From: Sva-07 sp963774765
Lineage (GTDB): Bacteria > Actinomycetota > Acidimicrobiia > Acidimicrobiales > Ilumatobacteraceae
DNA length: 64,000 bases
Assembly (NCBI GenBank): GCA_963774765.1
Contig: CAVZGP010000031.1
Coordinates: forward strand, 124,001-188,000
Reading direction: 5' to 3'
Positions 17,437-26,406 of the stretch are shown piece after piece. Below the pieces are notes generated by a model that worked only from the letters and a program-made list of their open reading frames with translations, did no database searches and was not told where the DNA came from. Within the stretch, counting starts at the first letter, position 1; every line of letters begins with the position of its first letter. The translations under genes and the position numbers were made by a program.

Positions 17437-17670
17437 GTGGACGTACGCATCGGAGTGACCCAGGCCCCCCGCGAGCTCAACATCGAACTCGCCGAAGACG
17501 CTGACCGCGACGATCTCAAGTCTCGGGTCGAGGCGGCGTTGGCTGGAGCGAGCGACGTGCTGTGGATCACCGACAAGCGTGGCAAGGATGTCGCGATCCC
17601 GTCGGCGAAGATCGCCTACATCGAGCTGGGCTCGGCCGACGGCGATCGTCGCATCGGCTTCGGAGGCTGA
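17437..17670 (+). CDS. DUF3107 family protein
   Basis: 77 aa, the typical size of this small actinobacterial family. It begins VDVRIGVTQAPRELNIEL and contains the conserved stretch WITDKRGKDVAIPSAKIAYI and the end RRIGFG. Function is unknown. It heads a run of two Get3-like ATPases, with the first of them starting only a few bases after its stop, so all three are likely co-transcribed. Confidence 0.9.
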   Translation: MDVRIGVTQAPRELNIELAEDADRDDLKSRVEAALAGASDVLWITDKRGKDVAIPSAKIAYIELGSADGDRRIGFGG

Positions 17671-17672
17671 GT

Positions 17673-18686
17673 CTGGGGCCCGCCGGTCGGCCGGGGTTGC
17701 TCGACCTCGACCTGCTCTGGGTCACCGGCAAAGGTGGTGTCGGCAAGACCACCGTGGCGGCTGCGATCGCCGACGTCGCGGCACGGCACGGCCGTCGCAC
17801 GCTGGTCTGTGAGATGGACGCCAAGGGCGCGCTGGCCAACGCATTCGACGTCGGTGAACTCGAGTTCGAACCGACCGAGGTGGCGCCGAATCTGTACGCC
17901 ATGGCGATGAACACCGAGGACTCGCTGCGTGAGTACCTGCGCCTCTTCGTGCGCATCCCGCTGCTCGGCCGGATCGGACCGCTCGCGTCGACGTTCGACT
18001 TCGTGGCCGACGCGGCGCCGGGCGTCAAGGAGATCCTCGGTGTCGGCAAGCTCTGCTGGGAGGTACGCGAGCGCAACTACGACCTGATCGTGGTCGATGC
18101 CGAGGCGAGCGGGCACATCGTGAGCCAGATCGGCGCGCCCCGGGTGATTGCCGACCTGGTGCAGGTCGGACTGGTGCGTGATCAGACCCAGTGGATGCTC
18201 GACATCCTCGACGACCCTGACCGCACCGGCGTCGCGGTCGTGACCACACCGGAGGAGATGCCGGTCACCGAGACCATCGAACTGCTGGCGCGGTTGCGTG
18301 CCGAGACCGGGGCTCACGCGTCGGCGGTCATCGCGAACCGGGTGCTGCCCGCGATGTTCAATCGACGCGAGCAGGCGATCGTCGACCGGCTCGACGAGGT
18401 GATGCCGATCCTCGTCGACGCCGTCGGCCCCGGTGCCCGCACCGTCGTCGACGCCGCCCGGCTGACCGAGTCACGGCGCTCCACCGGGGCGAGGCACTTG
18501 GATCGGCTCCGCGGGTGGATCGACGACGCCGGCGACGAGGTGTCCGATCAGTTGCCGATCATCACGGTGCCCGAATTGTTCGCCAGGGCCGCCGGCCCGC
18601 GGGTCGTGTCGCTGGTCGCAGACGCCCTGACCGACGAACTCGACCCGGAACCGAGAGCGCCCGACGAGGGGAGCACCAGGCGGTGA
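17673..18686 (+). CDS. Get3/ArsA-like anion-transporting ATPase, first of a pair
   Basis: About 330-337 aa. The deviant Walker A GKGGVGKTT includes the first (signature) lysine that reaches across the dimer in this family. Later motifs include VVDAEASGH and VTTPEEMPVTE. It is the equivalent of mycobacterial Rv3679 (BagA), which pairs with Rv3680 in a Get3-like complex; it is probably a heterodimer with the next gene. The start is uncertain: CTG at 17673 has GGAGG in position, TTG at 17697 gives a shorter N-terminus, and no ATG or GTG fits. It overlaps the next gene by 4 bp (GTGA). Confidence 0.85.
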   Translation: MGPAGRPGLLDLDLLWVTGKGGVGKTTVAAAIADVAARHGRRTLVCEMDAKGALANAFDVGELEFEPTEVAPNLYAMAMNTEDSLREYLRLFVRIPLLGRIGPLASTFDFVADAAPGVKEILGVGKLCWEVRERNYDLIVVDAEASGHIVSQIGAPRVIADLVQVGLVRDQTQWMLDILDDPDRTGVAVVTTPEEMPVTETIELLARLRAETGAHASAVIANRVLPAMFNRREQAIVDRLDEVMPILVDAVGPGARTVVDAARLTESRRSTGARHLDRLRGWIDDAGDEVSDQLPIITVPELFARAAGPRVVSLVADALTDELDPEPRAPDEGSTRR

Positions 18687-19837
18687 GCGATCTCGACAAC
18701 CTGCTCGCGAGTCGCGAGATGATTCTGGTCGCCGGTTCCGGCGGCGTGGGCAAGACCACGATCGCTGCCGCCCTCGGCATCGCTGCTGCCGCGCGGCAGA
18801 CGGGTCGCGTACTCGTGCTCACCGTCGATCCGGCCCGTCGTCTGGCGACGGCTCTCGGCCTCGAGGAGTTCGGCAACACGCCGGTTCGCATCGATCCGTC
18901 GGCGTTCGCCGATGCCGGGGTGAAGGTGCGCGGCGAGGTGTGGGTGGCGATGCTCGACACCAAGGCCGGTTGGGACGAGCTGATCATGCGCCATGCTCCC
19001 GACGTCCAGGTCCGCGAGGCCGTGTTGGCCAACCCGCTGTACGAGAACATCACGAGCCGGTTCGTGCACAGCCACGAGTACCTGGCGATGGAACAGCTCC
19101 ACGACCTGCATGCCACCGGCGACTTCGACCTGGTGATCGTCGACACACCCCCGTCGCGCAACGCACTGTCGATCCTCGACGCTCCGAGTCGGATGGTCGA
19201 GTTCTTCGGGAGCCGACTGTTGCGCTGGCTGACCGTTCCGTATCGGTCGCGGCTGTTCACCGTGGCCTCCAAACCGTTCTACCAGGTGGCTGATCGGGTC
19301 CTGGGTTCCCGGTTCCTGCAGGACATTGCCGACTTCTTCGTGCTGTTCCAGGCCATGGAGAGCGGGTTCGTTCGCCGCGCCCGCGAGGTCGAGGCACTGC
19401 TCGTCGATCCTCGCACAGCGTTCGTCGTGGTGACGACGCTCGAGACGGCGCCGAGCCACGAAGCCCGCTTCCTCTCGCGTTCGTTGCAGGATCGCCAGAT
19501 GTGCCTCGGTGCGGTGATTGCCAATCGGGTGCTGCCCGAGGAGCTGGCCGGCGCTGCGGCAGCCGACAGCGCCGTTGCTCTGCTCGATCAGGCGTCGGGC
19601 CCGCTGGCCGACGCGGTCGCGGCAGAACTCGACACCCCGGTGGGGCCGGTGCGCTCGGCCCTCACCCAGATCGCATCGCGGTTCGATGATGTCGCCCTCG
19701 TGGCGGCGCGGGAGTCCGACCGGCGGTCGGAGCTGGCCGCGATGGCACCGACGTTGGTGTCGGTGCCGTGGCTCGACGGTGACATCCACGATCTTGCCGG
19801 ACTGGGTCGCTTGGCCGGTCACCTGCGCGACGCGTGA
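18683..19837 (+). CDS. Get3/ArsA-like ATPase, second of a pair
   Basis: 384 aa. Walker A is GSGGVGKTT, so the signature lysine present in its partner is a serine here. The switch-like motifs LTVDPARRLATALGL and DLVIVDTPPSRNAL are conserved. A region with hydrophobic helices (SRMVEFFGSRLLRWLTV) may bind a client or membrane. The GTG start overlaps the partner's stop, giving coupled, near-stoichiometric translation. Mycobacterial counterpart: Rv3680 (BagB). The natural client is unknown. Confidence 0.88.
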   Translation: MSDLDNLLASREMILVAGSGGVGKTTIAAALGIAAAARQTGRVLVLTVDPARRLATALGLEEFGNTPVRIDPSAFADAGVKVRGEVWVAMLDTKAGWDELIMRHAPDVQVREAVLANPLYENITSRFVHSHEYLAMEQLHDLHATGDFDLVIVDTPPSRNALSILDAPSRMVEFFGSRLLRWLTVPYRSRLFTVASKPFYQVADRVLGSRFLQDIADFFVLFQAMESGFVRRAREVEALLVDPRTAFVVVTTLETAPSHEARFLSRSLQDRQMCLGAVIANRVLPEELAGAAAADSAVALLDQASGPLADAVAAELDTPVGPVRSALTQIASRFDDVALVAARESDRRSELAAMAPTLVSVPWLDGDIHDLAGLGRLAGHLRDA

Positions 19838-19859
19838 TCATCAGGCAGAATCAACGGTG

Positions 19860-21371
19860 ATGACCAATCTCGCCGAACTGGCCCGCGAGCACTCAGCGCT
19901 CGAACGCGACGACATCGACCACCTTCACCGGCTCACCGCCGAGTGGGCCTTCCTTGCCGACCTGTGCTTCGCGGATCTGCTCCTCTACGTGCGTTCCGAC
20001 GCGGGCAAGTGGCTGATCGCCGATCAGGTACGGCCCGCGACGAACCAGACGATGTACGTCACCGACTATGTCGGGACCTGGGCCGATGGCGGCGAAGCGG
20101 AACTCATCGAGCAGGCCTTCACGAGAGCGCAGCGCATCGAGGGGGCGATCGAGGTGGACGGCGGCGGCGACGAGATCAACCACGCCCGCATGCTGGCGAT
20201 CCCGATCCGTCACGGAGATCGGGTCGTCGCGGTTCTGTCGAAGGAATGGAAGGTGCGCGCCGGACGTCCGCTCGGTGAACTCGAACGCAACTACTCCTAC
20301 ATCTTCGAAGAGTTCGTCCAGATGATCGAGGCTGGATCCTTCCCGTTCGCCGGCCGCGTCGCCGACTCGAGCGCGGCGCCGCGAGTCGGCGACGGGGTGC
20401 TCACGCTCGACTCGAGCGGCACCGTCACGTACGTGTCGCCGAACGCGAACTCGGCGCTGCACCGCGTCGGGATCCAGGCGAACCCGGTCGGGATGCGTTT
20501 GGCCGAACTCGGCTTCCACGACGGGCCGGTTCGCCAGGCGTTCGAACGGTTCGAGCCGGTCGTCGAGGAATTCGAACAGGGCGCCGATGTCACGTTGCTG
20601 TGTCGGTGCGTTCCGATCGTCGTGGCGTCAGGACCCGGTCGCGAGATCGCCGGTGGCCTCCTGCTGGTGCGTGATGTCACCGAGCTGCGCAAACGTGATC
20701 GCCTGCTGCTGAGCAAGGACGCGACGATCCGTGAAATCCATCACCGCGTGAAGAACAACCTGCAGACGATCTCATCGCTGCTGCGGCTGCAGTCGCGTCG
20801 ACTCACGAACCCCGAGGCGAAGGCTGCCGTGCAGGAGTCGGTGCGGCGCATCCGCACGATCGCGCTCGTGCACGAATCGTTGTCGCGCGAACCCGGCGAG
20901 GACATCGCGTTCATCGAGATCGTGCGGCCGTTGTTGCGCCTCGCCGAAGAGGGCCTCCAGTCTCCTGATCGGCCCGTCCGTTTCACGGTGACCGGCGACG
21001 GTGGTCGCATTCCGGCGAACACGGCGACGCCGCTGTCGGTCGTGCTCACCGAACTGCTGCAGAACGCCGTCGATCACGGATTTCCGGAGGGTAGCGGCGG
21101 TGGCGAGGTGCAAGTTGGGTTGTCGCAGGTCGACCGCAACCTCACGGTTCGCGTCGTCGACAATGGGCGCGGAGTCGACCCGTCGTTCGACATCGACCAG
21201 GTGAAGGGTCTCGGACTGTCGATCGTGCGCACGCTGGTGACCACCGAACTCAACGGCACGATCGACATCCGTCCGGCGACCGCCGAGGATCTCGCGGGCG
21301 TCGGCCTCGGCGACGGCTACAACCGCCAGCACGGCACCGTCATCGAACTCTGCGTCCCGACGGACGACTGA
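19860..21371 (+). CDS. pdtaS: PdtaS-like sensor histidine kinase (HisKA_2)
   Basis: 503 aa, no membrane segment, so cytosolic. The order is an N-terminal GAF-like domain (about 10-150), a PAS domain (about 175-275), the HisKA_2 dimerisation box with phospho-acceptor in EIHHRVKNNLQTISSLLRLQ (His 294/295), and a HATPase_c domain (N-box ELLQNAVDHG, then DNGRGVDP and GLGLSIV). In mycobacteria PdtaS phosphorylates PdtaR, an RNA-binding ANTAR antiterminator; no such gene is in this window. It lies convergent with a whiB gene, as Rv3220c lies next to whiB1. Confidence 0.88.
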   Translation: MTNLAELAREHSALERDDIDHLHRLTAEWAFLADLCFADLLLYVRSDAGKWLIADQVRPATNQTMYVTDYVGTWADGGEAELIEQAFTRAQRIEGAIEVDGGGDEINHARMLAIPIRHGDRVVAVLSKEWKVRAGRPLGELERNYSYIFEEFVQMIEAGSFPFAGRVADSSAAPRVGDGVLTLDSSGTVTYVSPNANSALHRVGIQANPVGMRLAELGFHDGPVRQAFERFEPVVEEFEQGADVTLLCRCVPIVVASGPGREIAGGLLLVRDVTELRKRDRLLLSKDATIREIHHRVKNNLQTISSLLRLQSRRLTNPEAKAAVQESVRRIRTIALVHESLSREPGEDIAFIEIVRPLLRLAEEGLQSPDRPVRFTVTGDGGRIPANTATPLSVVLTELLQNAVDHGFPEGSGGGEVQVGLSQVDRNLTVRVVDNGRGVDPSFDIDQVKGLGLSIVRTLVTTELNGTIDIRPATAEDLAGVGLGDGYNRQHGTVIELCVPTDD

Positions 21372-21375
21372 GCTG

Positions 21376-21675
21376 TCAGCTGACGCGAGCGGCGCGGGCG
21401 GCGGCGACGCGGCGCCGGCGGATGACGCGGCGTTCCTCCTCGGTGAGCCCGCCCCAGATACCGGAGTCCTGGTTGGTTTCGAGGGCGAAGTCGAGGCATC
21501 GCTTGGAGACGGCGCACTCGTCGCACACTTCCTTGGCACGATCGATCTGCACCAGCGCATGTCCTGTGGTCCCGACCGGAAAGAAGAGTTCTGGATCGGT
21601 GTCGCGGCAGATGGCGTCGTCTCGCCACTCGTAATCTGCTGCTCCAAGGGTGAGGCTGGACGCAAGGATCGACAC
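21376..21675 (-). CDS. whiB: WhiB-family Fe-S transcription factor
   Basis: 99 aa from GTG 21675, which has GAGGAG upstream. The four cluster cysteines are in DDAICRDTDPELFF and the VCDECAVSKRC box (C-x2-C-x5-C), followed by the family turn GIWGGLTEEER and a basic C-terminal tail (RRRRVAAARAARVS) that contacts DNA or sigma factor. It binds a 4Fe-4S cluster that senses NO or oxygen and partners with the principal sigma factor. Sequence and context best fit the WhiB1/WhiB2 type. Confidence 0.93.
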   Translation of the reverse strand: MSILASSLTLGAADYEWRDDAICRDTDPELFFPVGTTGHALVQIDRAKEVCDECAVSKRCLDFALETNQDSGIWGGLTEEERRVIRRRRVAAARAARVS

Positions 21676-21841
21676 GTTGGTGCTCCTCGAAAGTGACTGG
21701 GGCGGAGGATCCGCCTGGGGGATGGGGGGCATCGCCGCGGGGCGATGGGCCGCTCGGGCCGGGAGGAACTGTAGGCGTCGCGTTCTGCCGCCGCAAGGGT
21801 CCATTCGTCCTTTGTTCGCGTTCTGGCCGATCCTTTGGACC

Positions 21842-22561
21842 ATGATGGGCCCCATGCTCGTGCTCGGTCATCGCGGCGCCTCGGCCGCCGCTCCGGAGAA
21901 CACACCTGAGGCGTTCGCGCTCGCAGATCGGATGGGCGCTGACGGTGTCGAACTCGACGTGCGGCGCTTCGGCGACGGCCGATTGCTGGTCGCCCACGAC
22001 CCGCTGCCGGACTCGTTGGACGAGGTCGTTGCGCTGGGATTCCCGACCCTGGCCGAGGCGCTCGACGCGTGCGGCGACCGCATGCTCGTCAACGTCGAGA
22101 TCAAGAACTCGAAGTCCGACCCCGACTACGACCCCACGATGGCGGTGGTCGCCCCGGTGATCGACGAGCTACGTCGCCGAGGTGCGCAGTCCCGTCACCG
22201 CTGGCTGATCTCATCGTTTTCGTGGAGCACCCTGGCAGCGTGCCGAGAGCTGGCTCCTGAGATCCCGACCGGTTGCCTCACGTTCGATCAGGTCGACGAC
22301 ACGACGATCGAGCGGCTGGCTGCAGTGGGCCACGCTGCGCTCAACTCGTGGGATCCCCAGGTCGACGCTGCGTTGGTCCGGCGGTGTCATTCGGTCGGGA
22401 TGGCCCTGAACGCATGGACCTGCAATGAGCCGGCCCGCATCGTCGAGTTGGCTGACATCGGCGTCGATGGACTGATCACCGACGTGCCGGACAGTGCGTT
22501 GTCGGTGCTGGGACGTGATGGTGATCCGATCGCAGCCACCTGGCCGACCATCGGGAGCTGA
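21842..22561 (+). CDS. Glycerophosphodiester phosphodiesterase
   Basis: 239 aa GDPD-family TIM barrel that splits glycerophosphodiesters into glycerol 3-phosphate and an alcohol. The catalytic start GHRGASAAAPENT, the metal-binding GVELDVRRFGDGRLLVAHD, and VNVEIKN are all seen. The end motif GVDGLITDVPDSAL is typical. There is no signal peptide, so it is cytoplasmic (UgpQ-like). Three closely spaced ATGs (21842, 21845, 21854) are possible starts. It is divergent from whiB and convergent with a lipid kinase, which may be related in lipid turnover. Confidence 0.92.
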   Translation: MMGPMLVLGHRGASAAAPENTPEAFALADRMGADGVELDVRRFGDGRLLVAHDPLPDSLDEVVALGFPTLAEALDACGDRMLVNVEIKNSKSDPDYDPTMAVVAPVIDELRRRGAQSRHRWLISSFSWSTLAACRELAPEIPTGCLTFDQVDDTTIERLAAVGHAALNSWDPQVDAALVRRCHSVGMALNAWTCNEPARIVELADIGVDGLITDVPDSALSVLGRDGDPIAATWPTIGS

Positions 22562-22577
22562 CGGCGCATTCGGGCCG

Positions 22578-23492
22578 TCAGCCTGGGAACACCAACTGGA
22601 CCGCGTCGGGCACGTGGGTGAACTCGAGCCGTTTCGTGCTGCCGAGTGCATCCCCGTCGACCTGATAGGGAAATGGCGTTTCGTGTTCGACGACGAGATG
22701 AGCCACGTCAATGCGGATGTCGAGGTGTTTGGCGGGCTTCACGCCGCCACCGCGCAACGCGCCGGCCAGTGACGTCAGGATCGCAGCCGCGTTCATGGTG
22801 GTGAACGTGATTGCCACGAGGCCGCGGTCGAGCGTGGCGGCGGGCGACAGGTCGAGCGGCCGGTTTCCCAGGTAGGTGTAGGGGTTCGTGTTGAGCACGA
22901 TGGTGAAGTAGCCGTCGTCGACGTCGGGGCCACCATCGCCGTGAAGCCGGAAGTGGGGTGTGCGATGGTCGTAGCCCGTCATCCAGGTCGACAGTCCCGC
23001 CCACATGAACAGCGGATGGCCGAGCCAACGCTTCAAGGAACCGCGCCGTTCGACTCGTTCGACGACCGCCGCATCGAAGCCGACCCCGGTGTGGAAGCAG
23101 AAGTAGCGTCCGTTGACCTGCCCCAGGCCGATGGGGCGCAGGTCGGCGGCGTCGATGCCGTTGGCGAGGTGCTCGGCTGCCTCGACCGGATCGTTCGGGA
23201 GACCGAGCGTTCGGGCGAAGACGTTGGTCGACCCACCGGGCAGCACGCCAAGGGCTGTGTCGGTGCCGGCGATACCGGTGGCGACCTCGTTGAGAGTGCC
23301 GTCGCCACCGAACCCGATCACGACGTCGATGCCGCGGCGTGCTGCATCGTGGGCGAAGCGGGTGGCGTGGCCACGACGGTTGGTCTCGACCACTTCGACG
23401 TCGTGACCTTGGCTGAGGCGGCGGTGGACGATCACCGTGTTGCGCGCCGTCACCGACGATGCGAAGGAATTGACCACCAGCAGGATCCGCAA
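22578..23492 (-). CDS. Diacylglycerol/lipid kinase family protein (DAGKc)
   Basis: 304 aa. The ATP-binding motif GFGGDGTLNEVATGI and VLPGGSTNVFARTLGLP identify the DAGK catalytic family, which includes YegS, BmrU and the actinobacterial LCB5-type kinases. It phosphorylates a lipid such as diacylglycerol. The start is TTG at 23492: TACCGT lies 7 nt upstream, and no ATG or GTG fits the N-terminal LRILLVVNSFASS. Convergent with the glycerophosphodiesterase gene. Confidence 0.9.
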   Translation of the reverse strand: MRILLVVNSFASSVTARNTVIVHRRLSQGHDVEVVETNRRGHATRFAHDAARRGIDVVIGFGGDGTLNEVATGIAGTDTALGVLPGGSTNVFARTLGLPNDPVEAAEHLANGIDAADLRPIGLGQVNGRYFCFHTGVGFDAAVVERVERRGSLKRWLGHPLFMWAGLSTWMTGYDHRTPHFRLHGDGGPDVDDGYFTIVLNTNPYTYLGNRPLDLSPAATLDRGLVAITFTTMNAAAILTSLAGALRGGGVKPAKHLDIRIDVAHLVVEHETPFPYQVDGDALGSTKRLEFTHVPDAVQLVFPG

Positions 23493-23499
23493 GGCGCCG

Positions 23500-23505
23500 A
23501 CGGTA
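23500..23505 (-). promoter_or_regulatory. Probable -10 box of the lipid kinase gene
   Basis: TACCGT on the minus strand, 7 nt before TTG 23492. Confidence 0.45.
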
Positions 23506-23560
23506 CCAATACGCGGCGACGTCTTGGTCACACGGGTTTGGGCGCAAGTTGACGCACCGG

Positions 23561-23566
23561 TAACTT
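23561..23566 (+). promoter_or_regulatory. Probable -10 box of etfBA
   Basis: TAACTT, 10 nt before ATG 23577. A weak -35-like TTTGGG lies 17 bp upstream at 23538. Confidence 0.45.
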
Positions 23567-23576
23567 GGAACACCTT

Positions 23577-24344
23577 ATGAACGTCATCGTCTGTGTGAAA
23601 CAGATCCCCGATCCGGCCCTGCCCGGCGAACTGGATCCCTCCACCAACACGCTCAAGCGTGATGGCAAGCTCATCCTCGACGAGTCCGACAGCTACGGCG
23701 TCGAGATGGCTCTCCAGCTCGTCACGGCGGCCGGCGGCGGCGAGGTCAGCCTCGTGTCGATGGCTCCCAACGACGAGACCTCGGGTCTGCGCACCGCCCT
23801 CGCCATGGGCGCCGCCAAAGCGGTCCTCGTGAGCGACTCGTCGCTCGCCGGCGCCGATGCGCTCACCACTGCCAAGGTGCTCGCCGCGGCGTCGAAGAAG
23901 CTCGGCGACGTCGATCTGATCATCGCCGGCACCGAGTCGTCCGACGGCTACACCGGCACCGTGCCTGAGCAGATCGCCGAAGTGCTCGGCCTGCCATCGA
24001 TCACGTTCGCCAAGAGCATCGAGATCGCCGACGGGACCCTCAAGGTCAGCCGTCAGACCGAAGCCGGCTACGACGAGGTCACCTGCCCGCTGCCCGCCGT
24101 GGTCTCGGTGACCGCTGGCGTGGTCGAGCCGCGGTACCCGAGCTTCAAGGGCATCATGGCCGCCAAGTCGAAGCCGGTCGACACGGTCACCGCCGGCGAC
24201 CTCGGCATCGAGTCGGTGTCGTGGGCGCAGCAGATCACATCCGTCGAAGATGCACCGGCCCGTGAGGCGGGCGAGGTCATCGAGGACGACGGCGAATCGT
24301 TCAACAAGATCGTCGAGTTCCTCGACAACCTGAAAGTCATCTGA
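23577..24344 (+). CDS. etfB: Electron transfer flavoprotein beta subunit
   Basis: 255 aa. ETF takes electrons from acyl-CoA dehydrogenases and other flavoenzymes and passes them to ETF:quinone oxidoreductase. It starts MNVIVCVKQIPDP, and has LILDESDSYGVEMALQL, the AMP-site region IIAGTESSDGYTGTVPEQIAE and VVEPRYPSFKGIMAAK. It is followed 11 bp later by etfA. The gene pair probably serves the acyl-CoA dehydrogenase at 33.6 kb among others. Confidence 0.96.
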   Translation: MNVIVCVKQIPDPALPGELDPSTNTLKRDGKLILDESDSYGVEMALQLVTAAGGGEVSLVSMAPNDETSGLRTALAMGAAKAVLVSDSSLAGADALTTAKVLAAASKKLGDVDLIIAGTESSDGYTGTVPEQIAEVLGLPSITFAKSIEIADGTLKVSRQTEAGYDEVTCPLPAVVSVTAGVVEPRYPSFKGIMAAKSKPVDTVTAGDLGIESVSWAQQITSVEDAPAREAGEVIEDDGESFNKIVEFLDNLKVI

Positions 24345-24355
24345 GGAGACCACTG

Positions 24356-25324
24356 ATGGGTATCGACAACATCTGGGTGTTCGCGCAGGCCGCCGATGGC
24401 GCCCCGACCACCGGCACACTCGAACTGCTCACCAAGGCCCGTAGCCTCGGCGGCAACGTCTCAGCGTTCATCGCCGGCGATGGCGCCGGCGCCGCTGGCG
24501 CGCTGGGCGATCACGGCGCCACCAAGGTCTACGCGACGGGCGACCTCGGCGGGGCGCTTCCCGGCGTGGCCGTCGCTGCTGCGATGAAGGCCGTGATCGA
24601 CGGTGGCGACAGCCCTGACCTGATCATGTTCCCGCAGAGCTACGAGGGACGCGACGTGATGGCGCGGCTGTCGGTCAAGCTCGACCGCACCGTGCTCACC
24701 AACTCGACGTCGATCGCCGTCGAGGGCGACTCGGTCACGGTGCAGACACCGATCTTCGGTGGCACCAAATTGGTCAACTCGACGTTCACCGGCGAGCGTC
24801 CGTACCTGGCCGCCTTCCGCCCGAAGAGCTTCGTCGCCGAAGCGGGCGCCGGCGCGGCCGGCGAGGTCGTGTCGGCTCCGGTTCCGGACCTCGGCTCGAC
24901 CGGCGGCGCAAACGTGACCGCGGTGCACGTCGAGGAGACCTCGGGGCCGAAGCTCGACGAAGCAGCAGTCGTAGTCGCCGGCGGGCGCGGACTCGGCGAG
25001 TCCGAGAAGTTCGAGATGATCGAATCGCTCGCCAAGGCGCTCAAGGGTGCGCCCGGTGCGTCCCGTGCGATCGTCGACGCCGGCTGGGTGCCGTACAGCT
25101 ACCAGGTGGGCCAGACCGGCAAGGTCGTCAAGCCGACCGTCTACATCGCCGCCGGCATCTCCGGCGCGACGCAGCACATGGTGGGCATGAAGGGCTCGAA
25201 GAACATCATCGCGATCAACAAGGACAAGGAGGCGCCGATCTTCGGTGTCGCCGACCTCGGCATCGTCGGTGACGTGCACAAGGTGCTCCCGCAGCTCCTC
25301 GCAGCACTCGCCGCCCGCGCCTGA
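24356..25324 (+). CDS. etfA: Electron transfer flavoprotein alpha subunit
   Basis: 322 aa. The FAD-binding C-terminal domain shows VVVAGGRGLGESEKFEMIE, VDAGWVPYSYQVGQTGKVVKP and YIAAGISGATQHMVGMKGS, ending IVGDVHKVLPQL. It forms the heterodimer with the preceding EtfB. The ATG follows TGAGGAG. A strong palindrome 22 bp after the stop (25346) probably terminates the transcript. Confidence 0.97.
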   Translation: MGIDNIWVFAQAADGAPTTGTLELLTKARSLGGNVSAFIAGDGAGAAGALGDHGATKVYATGDLGGALPGVAVAAAMKAVIDGGDSPDLIMFPQSYEGRDVMARLSVKLDRTVLTNSTSIAVEGDSVTVQTPIFGGTKLVNSTFTGERPYLAAFRPKSFVAEAGAGAAGEVVSAPVPDLGSTGGANVTAVHVEETSGPKLDEAAVVVAGGRGLGESEKFEMIESLAKALKGAPGASRAIVDAGWVPYSYQVGQTGKVVKPTVYIAAGISGATQHMVGMKGSKNIIAINKDKEAPIFGVADLGIVGDVHKVLPQLLAALAARA

Positions 25325-25345
25325 CTCGGTCCACCCCACCCTGAG

Positions 25346-25399
25346 CCCGAAAAATGCCTGGATCTGCGCGCTCAGCGCGCAGATCCAGGCATTTTCGGG
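25346..25399. repeat. 54-bp palindrome, copy 1 (etfA / hypothetical convergent gap)
   Basis: The left arm CCCGAAAAATGCCTGGATCT continues into a GC-rich tip; the right arm is its near-perfect complement, one A-T pair shorter. It could act as a two-way terminator. A second copy lies at 63811. Confidence 0.85.
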
Positions 25400-25411
25400 C
25401 GTCATGTGGCG

Positions 25412-26404
25412 TCATGTGGCGTCGCGGGCGAGGATGGCCCACGCGACGTGTTCGTCGGGGTCCTCGACGGCGAGCTGGAGTTGCCAGCCCATCGCCGGTT
25501 CGTGAGCGTCCCAGCGGTACCAGCGGAGTTCGGCAGCGAGTTCGCCGAGTTCGTCGGACGGCACGGGCCAGTCGTCGACGAGATCTCCGAGCGCCGCGAG
25601 CGTCCACCAGGCTCCGAAACGCCCTGACGCGGCGCCTCGCCGACGACCGTGAGCGCCGCCACTCGCGCCCGCCCACGCCAGCCAGGCGAGTGCGGTCGGT
25701 GGCTCGAGCCGGGCAATCCGAGCGCGCCGAAGCCCCAGCGCGCCGAGTGCATCGGCGACGCCTCCCTCGACGCAGACGATGTCGGCGTGGCCGTTCGATC
25801 CGGTCAACCATGGCTCGACCAGCTGACGTACCGCGAGGTCGACCTCGTCGTCGAGCACCTCGCAGGGCTCCGGCGATACGTCGATCCAGTTGTCGGGGAG
25901 GTCCGGCATCGGGAACTCAGCGCCCACCTCGGTATAGGTCGCGAGCGGGTAGTCGGGTTCCCAGTGCTGCAACTCGAGTGGCATGTCGAGGACCGCGGGC
26001 AGGTCCGGAGCATCGACTCGCTCGCCGCGCAGTACCCGCTCGTGGGCGACGAAGGCCGCTCGCGGGCCGAGATCGAGAGCGGACCGCAGCTCGTCCCACG
26101 TGTGGTGTTGAGCCGCGACCTCGGTGAGTGGCCCGATCGTGAATCGACCGGACAACCCGTCGGACTCGTCGAGCACCGCTGCCACGAACTCGGGCGATGC
26201 CAACAGCGCGAGTCGGTATTCGGCGAGCGTGGCGGCCGGCCAGAGTTGCCGACCCGTGGCGACGGCGTGACGTGATCGGTCTCGGAGGCGCAGGAGACCC
26301 GGCCAATCGCGGGCGCTGCAACGGTCGTCGATCGTGCGCACCAGCCCGTCGAGGTCGGCGCGGTGGATCAGTTCGTCGAGGGCCTCGTCAGACACATCGC
26401 TCAC
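25412..26404 (-). CDS. Conserved hypothetical protein
   Basis: 330 aa, soluble, rich in Leu, Ala, Asp and Trp, with no motif I recognise. The central part (LEPPTALAWLAWAGASGGAHGRRRGAASGRFGAWW) looks like a helical ligand-binding or regulatory domain, and the N-terminus has a repeat-like helical pattern. It starts 2 nt after the SCO1664-like gene (GTG 26404; GTG 26422 is also possible) and is the last gene of that operon, so it may serve the same unknown pathway. Confidence 0.7.
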   Translation of the reverse strand: MSDVSDEALDELIHRADLDGLVRTIDDRCSARDWPGLLRLRDRSRHAVATGRQLWPAATLAEYRLALLASPEFVAAVLDESDGLSGRFTIGPLTEVAAQHHTWDELRSALDLGPRAAFVAHERVLRGERVDAPDLPAVLDMPLELQHWEPDYPLATYTEVGAEFPMPDLPDNWIDVSPEPCEVLDDEVDLAVRQLVEPWLTGSNGHADIVCVEGGVADALGALGLRRARIARLEPPTALAWLAWAGASGGAHGRRRGAASGRFGAWWTLAALGDLVDDWPVPSDELGELAAELRWYRWDAHEPAMGWQLQLAVEDPDEHVAWAILARDAT

Positions 26405-26406
26405 GA

